Shown: in pieces, positions 1-5,660 of the stretch
How the letters are laid out: each line of letters begins with the position of its first letter
Position numbering within the stretch: the first letter of the stretch is position 1
Source of the DNA: Candidatus Uhrbacteria bacterium RIFOXYB12_FULL_58_10
GTDB taxonomy: Bacteria; Patescibacteriota; Patescibacteriia; UBA9934; GWF2-40-263
Direction: 5' to 3'
Assembly (NCBI GenBank): GCA_943348955.1
Contig: CALQZE010000029.1
Location: 1 to 6,035 of the forward strand
DNA: 6,035 bases
Notes under the pieces: generated by a model
What the model was told of the DNA's origin: nothing
Seen by the model: only the letters and a program-made list of their open reading frames with translations
The model's database searches: none
Position numbers and translations under genes: made by a program

Positions 1-185
1 TTATTTTGCGTCTGCATGTTTTGCGCCTGTTTTTGCAATGACAGGATTTGTCCGTCAATATCTCGACGACGTAACATTTCCCGACCGAAGGTCATTGCGA
101 CAAGCAATATTAACAAAAGATTAATGACGTATAAATAACGCCAATGAAGGATGCGGTGAAAAAATGGAACGGAAGATCTAGTCAT
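1..185 (-). CDS. FtsB/DivIC-like septum formation initiator protein, partial (C-terminus beyond the left edge)
   Basis: Reading leftward from an ATG at 185-183, 61 codons are open to the window edge, beginning MTRSSVPFFHRILHWRYLYV. Residues about 17-33 form one hydrophobic membrane segment (YLYVINLLLILLVAMTF) after a short basic N-terminus. A charged, Gln-rich stretch follows (REMLRRRDIDGQ, then LSLQKQAQNMQTQ), which looks like the start of a coiled coil. This topology, a short cytoplasmic tail, one TM and an external coiled coil, is that of the FtsB/DivIC/FtsL group of divisome proteins, which form a complex that activates septal peptidoglycan synthesis. The start overlaps the end of the PH-domain gene by 8 bases, suggesting translational coupling. 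No Shine-Dalgarno site is obvious. The family call rests on topology and context rather than a diagnostic motif, and the rest of the gene is not visible. Confidence 0.6.
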   Translation of the reverse strand, partial: MTRSSVPFFHRILHWRYLYVINLLLILLVAMTFGREMLRRRDIDGQILSLQKQAQNMQTQN

Positions 186-672
186 GTCGTTGGTGTCGCA
201 AGTCATTTATAAGGTTATGAATGCGTGCAGGCCGTTTAACACGGACGAATTCAATATCCGCAGCAGTACCATCCGCATGCAGTCGAATCGTCCCGTATTG
301 AAACACGGTTTCGATAATGCCTTTCGTACGATACGTTACTTCATCAATGCGATCATAGATGATTTCTGTTACTGTTCGATCAAAGAATCCATGTTGGTCA
401 ATATCGATCACGCGTTTGTCTGTAATAATCAATAACGTATAGGCCCATGATCGACTTGCCCGCCACAGGAATCCAGTTGAAAAGACGAATAAAAGACCGA
501 AAGTTACCATTCCGATTGTCCCGCCATTCAAAAGCGGAAAGAGTAAAAAGAACGGCAACAAAAACCAAATTCCGAGCAGAAAAAATTTTCCGCTGTGCGG
601 AACAAGCGATTCACGAACAACCTGCAAAATTTCTTCGTGCGGTTTTAATTGAATCATCTTCTCTATGTTCAT
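178..672 (-). CDS. Bacterial PH-domain (YdbS/bPH2-like) membrane protein
   Basis: A 164-residue protein. Residues about 29-49 and 52-70 are two membrane segments separated by a short Gly-rich turn. From about residue 76 to 160 comes a soluble domain with the look of bacterial PH (bPH2, YdbS/YdbT-type) domains: LLIITDKRVIDID at the first strands, a FFDRTVTEIIYDRIDEV block, then FQYGTIRLHADG, and a closing helix (ARIHNLINDLRH). The role of these proteins is poorly defined; they are membrane-anchored and probably bind lipid or protein partners at the inner face. The ATG at 672-670 shares the sequence ATGA with the TGA stop of the murE-like gene, and no good Shine-Dalgarno site precedes it, so translation is probably coupled. 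A second Met at residue 6 is an alternative start. The family call is fairly secure; the function is unknown. Confidence 0.8.
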   Translation of the reverse strand: MNIEKMIQLKPHEEILQVVRESLVPHSGKFFLLGIWFLLPFFLLFPLLNGGTIGMVTFGLLFVFSTGFLWRASRSWAYTLLIITDKRVIDIDQHGFFDRTVTEIIYDRIDEVTYRTKGIIETVFQYGTIRLHADGTAADIEFVRVKRPARIHNLINDLRHQRHD

Positions 673-2033
673 ACGTTGATAGACATTCGATGAAGTGATT
701 CTCGAGCAGCGACACGATCATCCCATGGAATCTTTTTTCCATTTGCAACAGCCATGACAGGCTCGCTTCCCTTTCCCGTAATCAAAACCAAGTCTCCGGG
801 GCGCGCGAGTTTAACAGCGAAATCAATCGCTTCTCCGCGATCAAAAATGCGAAAAAGATCAGCATCGTCTTTTTTTCCATGTGCAACAGCCGCATCTGCG
901 ATCATATCGATGATTTCTTGAGGATCGTCATCGTAAGGATCTTCATTTGTCACAATAACCACATCATCATATTCCGCGGACATCGCTCCCAAAATTTCTC
1001 GACGTGCAACATCCCTTCCGCCTCCTGCAGATCCGACAACGTGAATAATTTTCTTGTGAGCGAATAATTTTACACTTTCATAGATCGCATGCAGTGCCGC
1101 CGGCTCATAGGCATAATCAACAATGACGGAAAACGATTGTCCTTCATCGATACGTTCTAACCGACCCGGTACGGATTCAAGATGACTCACGGCATCACGC
1201 AACGTAGTCCAATCCAATCCAAGAGCTCGACACGTAGAAACGGCAGCAAGAACATTTTCAAGATAAAAACGTCCGACTAAATTTGCATGCCAGTGCAATC
1301 CAGCAAGCATAAATCCCGTTGAGTTTGGTGCGTAAACAACATCTTCCGCAATCACCGGAACGATCGACATAGGACGATCTTCGTTTTCCTGAAAAGGAAC
1401 TGGATCGATACCGAACCCAAATGAGCGATCAAGACCAACTGCCAAAAATTCCGCAGCAAACGGATCCATTAAATTCACAACGGCTGTTTTTTCAAAAACT
1501 TGTCCTTGAATTTTTTTCCGACGTGCGTGTTTTGTTTTCACGAACAATTGCTTCTTTGCAAGTTTATATGGTTCAAATCCTCCATGTGCTTCAATATGTT
1601 CCGGGGTGAGATTTGTGAATACGGCAACATCATAATTAATTCCAATGTGGCGGGACTGCACGATTCCTTGCGAGGAGGTTTCAATGATTGCGTAAGAACA
1701 TCCGGTTTTGACCATCTGACTCAACAATTTTTGCGTTTCAAACCGACCAAGCATGGTCATTTTTTTATCATTCGTCCACTCCGCATCCGCAACTTTAAAA
1801 CTTGCCGTACCTGTCCAACCGACACGCGCACCCGCATGTTCCAAAATTCGACCGATAAATTGTACCGTCGTTGATTTTCCGTTTGTTCCCGTCACTCCAA
1901 TAACCACTAGCTTCGATGAAGGATTGCGGTACAAAAAATTCGCCAATCGAGCAAGCGTGTAATGATACCGATTCAACATCGACACCGGAATGATTTTTTT
2001 GATCCTCTGCTTCAACATACAAAACAACCGCAT
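669..2033 (-). CDS. murE: MurE-like UDP-N-acetylmuramyl-peptide ligase lacking the usual N-terminal domain
   Basis: A 454-residue Mur ligase of the MurE type, which adds the third peptide residue (meso-DAP or Lys in known enzymes) to UDP-MurNAc-L-Ala-D-Glu in the cytoplasm using ATP. Visible motifs are the P-loop GTNGKST (49-55), ETSSQG (118-123), a central block from TNLTPEHIEAHGG to YKLAKKQLF (140-164) with H146 and K160 at the sites of the catalytic His and carbamylated Lys, PGRLERI (289-295), VDYAYEP (305-311), GGGRDVARR (337-345), TNEDPYDDDP (362-371), GKGSEP (420-425) and PWDDR (436-440). Only 48 residues precede the P-loop, whereas classic MurE has roughly 110 there, so the N-terminal nucleotide-sugar-binding domain is missing or vestigial. 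The amino-acid-recognition motif DNPR is replaced by EDPY, so the substrate is uncertain. The start chosen is ATG 2033, with AGG 10 bases upstream; ATG 2018 is also possible. MurT is less likely because the C-terminal motifs are those of MurE. Confidence 0.87.
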   Translation of the reverse strand: MRLFCMLKQRIKKIIPVSMLNRYHYTLARLANFLYRNPSSKLVVIGVTGTNGKSTTVQFIGRILEHAGARVGWTGTASFKVADAEWTNDKKMTMLGRFETQKLLSQMVKTGCSYAIIETSSQGIVQSRHIGINYDVAVFTNLTPEHIEAHGGFEPYKLAKKQLFVKTKHARRKKIQGQVFEKTAVVNLMDPFAAEFLAVGLDRSFGFGIDPVPFQENEDRPMSIVPVIAEDVVYAPNSTGFMLAGLHWHANLVGRFYLENVLAAVSTCRALGLDWTTLRDAVSHLESVPGRLERIDEGQSFSVIVDYAYEPAALHAIYESVKLFAHKKIIHVVGSAGGGRDVARREILGAMSAEYDDVVIVTNEDPYDDDPQEIIDMIADAAVAHGKKDDADLFRIFDRGEAIDFAVKLARPGDLVLITGKGSEPVMAVANGKKIPWDDRVAARESLHRMSINV

Positions 2034-2042
2034 CGATTAAAT

Positions 2043-2047
2043 ACCTG
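2043..2047 (-). promoter_or_regulatory. Weak ribosome binding site supporting the murE start at 2033
   Basis: The minus strand reads CAGGT here, giving an AGG core 10 bases before ATG 2033. No comparable purine run lies before the alternative ATG at 2018, so this weak site favours the upstream start. The spacing is somewhat long. Confidence 0.35.
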
Positions 2048-2054
2048 TACATCT

Positions 2055-2082
2055 ATTCTACCACGCCTCATCGGACAAACAA
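2055..2082 (-). promoter_or_regulatory. Promoter of the murE - PH-domain - FtsB-like operon
   Basis: On the minus strand an extended -10 element TGG-TAGAAT occupies 2063-2055. TTGTTT (2082-2077) lies 16 bases upstream of the hexamer as a partial -35. Initiation would fall near 2048, leaving a leader of about 15 bases before ATG 2033. The -35 overlaps the tail of the T-run of the preceding terminator. No other good promoter was noticed within the three overlapping genes that follow, so this one probably serves all of them. Confidence 0.6.
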
Positions 2083-2109
2083 AAAACCATGATTCAAGAA
2101 AAATCATGG
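2081..2109 (-). terminator. Intrinsic terminator of the 250-residue membrane protein gene
   Basis: On the minus strand CCATGATT (2109-2102) pairs perfectly with AATCATGG (2094-2087) across a 7-base loop, followed by six Ts (2086-2081) and then GTTTG. The left arm is coding sequence, and the TGA stop (2096-2094) sits at the loop/right-arm boundary, so the last codons of the gene form the hairpin. Confidence 0.8.
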
Positions 2110-2846
2110 CGGAGGTTCATACCAGGCATCAGTCTATTTGTTGTCTGAATCCAGTCACGCAGGCTTATTTCAAGGCCGACAGCATCAACAGAGAATAGAT
2201 GAGCTGTTCCGATCGGATGATTCACCAACTCTGTATGGAATCGTTGCACAATATCCCGCAATGCGGCTTCGTGCTGAACGAAAACAACGAGTTGATCGGA
2301 AACTTGGCTTGAAGTTTCTATCGTGCCACAGACAATGACAGAACGGAGAGACACGATTCTCTGTATCGTAGGAACGCGTCGATTCCATGCCGTCACAGAG
2401 TAGACGAGCGTTTGAAACAGCGCGTGGCGTGCGTCTTGTTTTGGATCAGGAAACTGCGTTCGTATCTTATGGCGAAATCTCACAGCGTGCGCGAAGAAGT
2501 AAACAGGCAACGTCAATACAGTCATCAGTACTGCAAACGCGTCCCAAGATTGATGTTCCGTGTTTTCATCTTTCGAAGATCGATCCTCGTGAGTCAGAAT
2601 CGCATGCATAACAAGCGCACTCAACCCACAGCAGATAAATCCGAACGTGAACGCCCAAACAGGCTTCACATCAGACATCACGGCAAACACACGCGTGTAG
2701 AGAAGAAAGCTGAGAATTCCCAAGACCAAAGCAATACTGATCTTTTTCTGTGCTTCAAAAAGCATGTGCGGTCGTGTGACCATCAATAGGAAGAGTGAAC
2801 GCACGGAAGACGACATCTCATTCAACGGAATCCCTGTAAGTTTCAT
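2094..2846 (-). CDS. Unrecognised membrane protein with three TM segments and a soluble C-terminal domain
   Basis: A 250-residue protein starting MKLTGIPLNEMSSSVRSLFL. I do not recognise the family. Hydrophobic segments lie at about residues 36-57, 61-84 and 101-122. The loop between the second and third is charged (HEDRSSKDENTEHQ). After the third comes a basic stretch (RFRHKIRTQF) and a soluble domain of about 120 residues with regular alternating strands and helices (for example SLRSVIVCGTIETSS and DQLVVFVQHEAALRDIVQRF), lacking obvious catalytic motifs. By the positive-inside rule the basic stretch after TM3 suggests a cytoplasmic C-terminal domain. The ATG at 2846 was chosen because a strong Shine-Dalgarno sequence GGGAGGT ends 3 bases before it. 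The reading frame stays open to 2930, but those upstream codons run through the promoter hairpin. The gene has its own promoter and terminator and sits between cell-wall genes, so an envelope role is a guess only. Confidence 0.75.
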   Translation of the reverse strand: MKLTGIPLNEMSSSVRSLFLLMVTRPHMLFEAQKKISIALVLGILSFLLYTRVFAVMSDVKPVWAFTFGFICCGLSALVMHAILTHEDRSSKDENTEHQSWDAFAVLMTVLTLPVYFFAHAVRFRHKIRTQFPDPKQDARHALFQTLVYSVTAWNRRVPTIQRIVSLRSVIVCGTIETSSQVSDQLVVFVQHEAALRDIVQRFHTELVNHPIGTAHLFSVDAVGLEISLRDWIQTTNRLMPGMNLRHDFS

Positions 2847-2849
2847 ACG

Positions 2850-2856
2850 ACCTCCC
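2850..2856 (-). promoter_or_regulatory. Strong Shine-Dalgarno site that fixes the start at 2846
   Basis: The minus strand reads GGGAGGT, close to the consensus AGGAGGT, with CGT before the ATG at 2846-2844. It is the only strong Shine-Dalgarno site I found ahead of a gene in this window, and it rules for ATG 2846 against the longer open frame reaching 2930. Confidence 0.8.
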
Positions 2857-2877
2857 GAATGGAATAAAAAGAGCGAC

Positions 2878-2906
2878 AAAAAAATGTACTCGAAAGAGTA
2901 CATTTT
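2878..2906 (-). terminator. Terminator-like hairpin after the lytic transglycosylase gene (possibly also an operator)
   Basis: AAAATGTACTC (minus 2906-2896) pairs perfectly with GAGTACATTTT (2891-2881) across a TTTC loop, and the T-run continues to seven Ts (2884-2878). It starts 42 bases beyond the stop codon at 2949. The stem is AT-rich (5 G:C pairs fall within its inner half) and part of the T-run is needed for pairing, so termination may be inefficient. The repeat is also positioned as an operator, described with the promoter here. Confidence 0.55.
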
Positions 2907-2911
2907 GTCAA
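2883..2911 (-). promoter_or_regulatory. Promoter of the 250-residue membrane protein gene, with a palindrome in its spacer
   Basis: On the minus strand a perfect -35 consensus TTGACA (2911-2906) is followed by a 17-base spacer and TACATT (2888-2883), which matches TATAAT at four of six positions. Initiation near 2876 would give a leader of about 30 bases carrying the Shine-Dalgarno site. The spacer and parts of both hexamers are occupied by a perfect 11-bp inverted repeat, suggesting an operator for a dimeric repressor, unless the repeat serves only as the terminator of the preceding gene. Confidence 0.55.
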
Positions 2912-2948
2912 TGAATTTTGTGATAAACACACAAGATCATCTGCTTTT

Positions 2949-4082
2949 TTATTGTGCAGAAGTAATCCTTGGATTAGTTTGCTGCTGTGCGATTGCAATC
3001 TGTTTTTGCATACGTTTAGAAACGTCGGGGATTGCAAGCGCATAAGTGATGGAATGAGGAATGTCTCCTTCAGCCTCAATAGATTCAAACAACGTCAAAA
3101 TAGTTACATCAGATATCTCAAGCTCCTTTGGTATGGCTTCCCGTTTTGTCATCCAAGATTTTTTTGCCGCTTTATAAGCGTTTACAGCATCTGAAAATGC
3201 TTTGTAAGATTTCAACATGACTTCATGATCAAATTTTGTCGCATGATCTGTTTTCGCGATCTTTACCAATTTCATGTAATCCTCGTGCGTTGCTATTTGC
3301 GCGTCATGTTGTTTTTGCATTTCCTTCCAATCATCTTCGCCAAAATCGATTTCAGGAAACGCTTTCGAAAGTTTTTCGTAGAGTACTGATTCAGAACTTG
3401 AATAAGCGGCAATGGCGAGACCAAGTTGTCCGAGTCGCTTTTCTAACAGAGATAAGTGAACGGCTCCAAGTTGAATATTGATTTCAGGGTCAAATAAATC
3501 CTTATCAGACGTAATTTTGATTTCAAATCCGTAAATTTGTTTTGTAAGTTTAGCAGCATCATCTGCAGCTCCACGCTTTATTTGCATTATGCCAATAGCC
3601 CCTGTTTTTTCATTCTTGGCCCTTGGGTTCATTTTACTTTCGATAAACCCCATGGCAAGAATCACTTGTAAGGGGATTTTTGTTTTCTCTGAAGCGAATT
3701 CTGCAATCTTAACAATCTTGTTCCACTTTTCCGTATCATAACAAACAGCAAAATACTCTTTCTCAGATTTTTCATTTGTGTATCGATGTGACGCAACCAA
3801 ATCACTTGCTACCTCCATTGCATGTTTCATTGAAGCAAGACGCTCTTCTCGTTTCTCTTTTGAGAAACCATGTATGTGCATACGCATCTCTGTTTCCATC
3901 GGATGCTCAACACGAAATATCGGATCCATCTCTGGTCCGATTTCTTTCTGCTCTTCCCTCTTCTCGACTTCTTGACTTCTCACTTCTCCTCTCGGTTTTT
4001 CAACCGACGGAGAATCAGCCACACTACCAAGCGCAAGCAGTCCGGAAAATATTTCTCCTAAAAAACGTTTATTGTTTGCCAT
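2949..4082 (-). CDS. Lytic transglycosylase-like (SLT-domain) protein
   Basis: A 377-residue protein beginning MANNKRFLGEIF. Residues about 105-240 resemble the lysozyme-like SLT (family 1 transglycosylase) domain. FIESKMNP (146-153) carries the putative catalytic Glu148, and GAIGIMQI (161-168) is the conserved GxxGxMQ motif. DLFDPEINIQLGAVHL (195-210) matches the usual helix before the last motif. Such enzymes cleave the MurNAc-GlcNAc bond of peptidoglycan to give 1,6-anhydro ends. The usual AYNxG motif is AYSSS (226-230), so the active site is altered at its second landmark. The N-terminus has KR and a short hydrophobic run ending GSVADS, a weak signal-peptide candidate interrupted by Glu10, then a charged linker (about 28-50) rich in Glu/Arg/Lys. 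Residues 241-377 are an unrecognised helical tail. In-frame starts at GTG 4121 and ATG 4106 fall in the terminator stem and the -10 region and were rejected. Confidence 0.78.
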   Translation of the reverse strand: MANNKRFLGEIFSGLLALGSVADSPSVEKPRGEVRSQEVEKREEQKEIGPEMDPIFRVEHPMETEMRMHIHGFSKEKREERLASMKHAMEVASDLVASHRYTNEKSEKEYFAVCYDTEKWNKIVKIAEFASEKTKIPLQVILAMGFIESKMNPRAKNEKTGAIGIMQIKRGAADDAAKLTKQIYGFEIKITSDKDLFDPEINIQLGAVHLSLLEKRLGQLGLAIAAYSSSESVLYEKLSKAFPEIDFGEDDWKEMQKQHDAQIATHEDYMKLVKIAKTDHATKFDHEVMLKSYKAFSDAVNAYKAAKKSWMTKREAIPKELEISDVTILTLFESIEAEGDIPHSITYALAIPDVSKRMQKQIAIAQQQTNPRITSAQ

Positions 4083-4096
4083 AAAATTACAAAAAC

Positions 4097-4105
4097 ATTG
4101 TATCA
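4097..4105 (-). promoter_or_regulatory. Extended -10 promoter of the lytic transglycosylase gene
   Basis: The minus strand reads TGA-TACAAT, an extended -10 motif with five of six matches to TATAAT. No good -35 is seen at the expected distance, which falls in the preceding terminator. Initiation 6-8 bases downstream would leave a leader of only about 5-9 bases before ATG 4082, and no Shine-Dalgarno site is present. Confidence 0.55.
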
Positions 4106-4110
4106 TACGC

Positions 4111-4139
4111 AAAAAAAACACCTCGATTATCTCGAAGTG
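4111..4139 (-). terminator. Intrinsic terminator of the glycosyltransferase - murD unit
   Basis: On the minus strand CACTTCGA (4139-4132) pairs with TCGAGGTG (4126-4119) with one G:T wobble across the loop GATAA, followed by eight Ts (4118-4111). It begins 12 bases after the murD stop codon. Confidence 0.85.
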
Positions 4140-4151
4140 CTTTATTTTCCA

Positions 4152-5642
4152 TTAATCTTGTTTCAAGATTTCTCCCTTAGAGCTTTTCTTCACAAGAGCT
4201 GCGACACTTTTTTCAAACTGATCCCCGCGATCAAATTCATTTTTGAAAACACCGAAACTTGCAGTACCCGGAGATAATAGAACAATATCTCCCAATGTTG
4301 CGATAGCGACAGCCGCTTCCATCGCTTTTGCCATGGAATCAACACGAACATGTGGAACGGTTCCGATAGCCTTCTCAAGATCATTCGTTGCGGTTCCTTC
4401 AAACAAGATCACGTATTTACATTCTTTCTGAAGAGAATCTGCAAGTTGTTCAAAGGTGAATCCCTTTGTGGATCCTCCAGCGAGAAGAATAATATTTCCT
4501 CCGTTCCCGAATCGTTTCAGCGCAACCATTGTTCCTTCCGGACTTGTTGCGGTTGTGTCGTTTACATACATCACACCTTCCACTTCTCCAACAACTTGTT
4601 GTCGTCCTGGAAGTCCAGCGAAAGATTTGAGTGCTTCACGAATATCCTCATCGCTCACTCCAACAAGATGTGCGGCAAGTGCGGCCGGCAAAACGTTCAA
4701 CAAATTATGTTCTCCGGAAAGTGCAACATCTGACACGTTTGCAAAGGTAATCGGTTTACCATCGAGATTGCGTTTCAATTCTGTTCCGTCGATATACGCA
4801 CCCATTTTTCCTTCTGTGAGTGGCGCATGTGAAAACCAATGAATATGTTTGGATGTTGCGCGCGAGACGATCTCTGTCGTAATTTCCTGATCCGCATTCA
4901 CAATCGCGATCTGATCTTCCATCTGAACATTGAAAATAATTTCCTTGGCCGCGATATATGCTTCATACGAAGCATAGCGATCCAAATGATCTTTGTAGGC
5001 ATTCGTCAAAATAGCAATATCCGGTCCTTTCCCGAGATCTTGAATACTCTCAAGAAGCCACGAAGATAATTCAAGAACAATCGGCACGGGGGTTTTTTCT
5101 TCCAAGATCCAATCCAAATCTTCAAGCGGAGAACGCGTAATGTTTCCGGCAACAACCGTTTTTGGATGCATGCGACGAAGCATTTCACCAAGAAGCGCTG
5201 TTGTTGTGGACTTTCCGCGTGTTCCTGTTATCGAATAAACGGGAAACGGACAATAACGAAGAAACAGGGAAATATCGCTTTCGACATGAATCCCCTCTTT
5301 TTTTGCGAGTTCTACAAATGCAGACTCACGCGCAACACCCGGGTTCTGCATGACAAGATCCACGTTTGTGAAATCGTCTTCATGATGTTCACCGAGAACG
5401 AATACAGGTGCGTAAATATCACGGTTTGTATGTGTATTTTTATATTCCGTATACCATTTCATGATCTCTTCCACAGATTCTTTTAAATCCGCTTCCGATT
5501 TCAAATCCGTAATCACGATTTGTGCACCATGTCGCATCAACCATTTGGCTGCTCCGACACCACTTCCTTGTTTAAATCGCCCAAGACCCATCACGGTTAC
5601 CATGGCATCTTGAAAGTTTTCGATTTTTGAGAGGTCGAGCAT
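4152..5642 (-). CDS. murD: MurD, UDP-N-acetylmuramoyl-L-alanine--D-glutamate ligase
   Basis: A 496-residue cytoplasmic Mur ligase that attaches D-Glu to UDP-MurNAc-L-Ala using ATP, the second peptide-forming step of peptidoglycan synthesis. All three domains are present: an N-terminal Rossmann-like part with VTVMGLGRFKQGSG (15-28) and QNPGV (99-103); a central ATPase with P-loop GTRGKST (140-146), ELSSWLLE (191-198) and TNAYKDHLDRY (213-223), where H219 is the catalytic-type His and K233 the carbamylation-type Lys; and a C-terminal domain with GEHNLLN (310-316), NDTTATSP (361-368), AGGSTKG (388-394) and SPGTASFGVF...DRGDQF (457-476). The last motif and ELSSWLLE point to MurD rather than MurC/E/F. 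It is about 50 residues longer than E. coli MurD, partly from a loop near 60-80. The usual NDSKATN is NDTTATS here. The start ATG 5642 gives the expected N-terminus but has no clear Shine-Dalgarno site. It follows the glycosyltransferase gene by 18 bases. Confidence 0.93.
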   Translation of the reverse strand: MLDLSKIENFQDAMVTVMGLGRFKQGSGVGAAKWLMRHGAQIVITDLKSEADLKESVEEIMKWYTEYKNTHTNRDIYAPVFVLGEHHEDDFTNVDLVMQNPGVARESAFVELAKKEGIHVESDISLFLRYCPFPVYSITGTRGKSTTTALLGEMLRRMHPKTVVAGNITRSPLEDLDWILEEKTPVPIVLELSSWLLESIQDLGKGPDIAILTNAYKDHLDRYASYEAYIAAKEIIFNVQMEDQIAIVNADQEITTEIVSRATSKHIHWFSHAPLTEGKMGAYIDGTELKRNLDGKPITFANVSDVALSGEHNLLNVLPAALAAHLVGVSDEDIREALKSFAGLPGRQQVVGEVEGVMYVNDTTATSPEGTMVALKRFGNGGNIILLAGGSTKGFTFEQLADSLQKECKYVILFEGTATNDLEKAIGTVPHVRVDSMAKAMEAAVAIATLGDIVLLSPGTASFGVFKNEFDRGDQFEKSVAALVKKSSKGEILKQD

Positions 5643-5660
5643 AAAGTAAAAGTGGCAGAG

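Noticed and set aside
1500..1874. Plus-strand open frame of 124 codons opposite murE
   Set aside because: It is antisense to the most conserved part of the MurE-like ligase and shows no domain-like pattern.
669..2096. UGA-as-glycine recoding (Gracilibacteria/Absconditabacteria code)
   Set aside because: TGA ends both the murE-like gene (671-669) and the membrane protein gene (2096-2094) just where a coupled start or a terminator follows, so it is read as stop.
2412..2789. Plus-strand open frame of 125 codons opposite the unknown membrane protein
   Set aside because: The minus-strand gene has a promoter, strong Shine-Dalgarno site and terminator; the plus-strand product is basic and Arg/Gln-rich, as expected of a shadow frame.
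2881..2906. CIRCE (HrcA) operator
   Set aside because: CIRCE has the form TTAGCACTC-N9-GAGTGCTAA; here the half-sites differ and the spacer is 4 bases, and no heat-shock gene follows.
2847..2930. Longer N-terminus (28 extra residues) for the unknown membrane protein
   Set aside because: The extra codons run through the palindrome, promoter and leader, and only ATG 2846 has a Shine-Dalgarno sequence.
4083..4121. Upstream starts GTG 4121 and ATG 4106 for the transglycosylase
   Set aside because: GTG 4121 is in the murD terminator stem and ATG 4106 overlaps the -10 element; neither has a ribosome binding site.
4456..4842. Plus-strand open frame of 128 codons
   Set aside because: It lies wholly antisense to murD, which has every family motif. 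The translated product is Pro/Ser-rich with no recognisable domain and no ribosome binding site was evident.
5640..5660. Separate promoter for murD in the 18-base gap after the glycosyltransferase
   Set aside because: The gap is too short, and no -10/-35 pair or terminator stands out; co-transcription is simpler.
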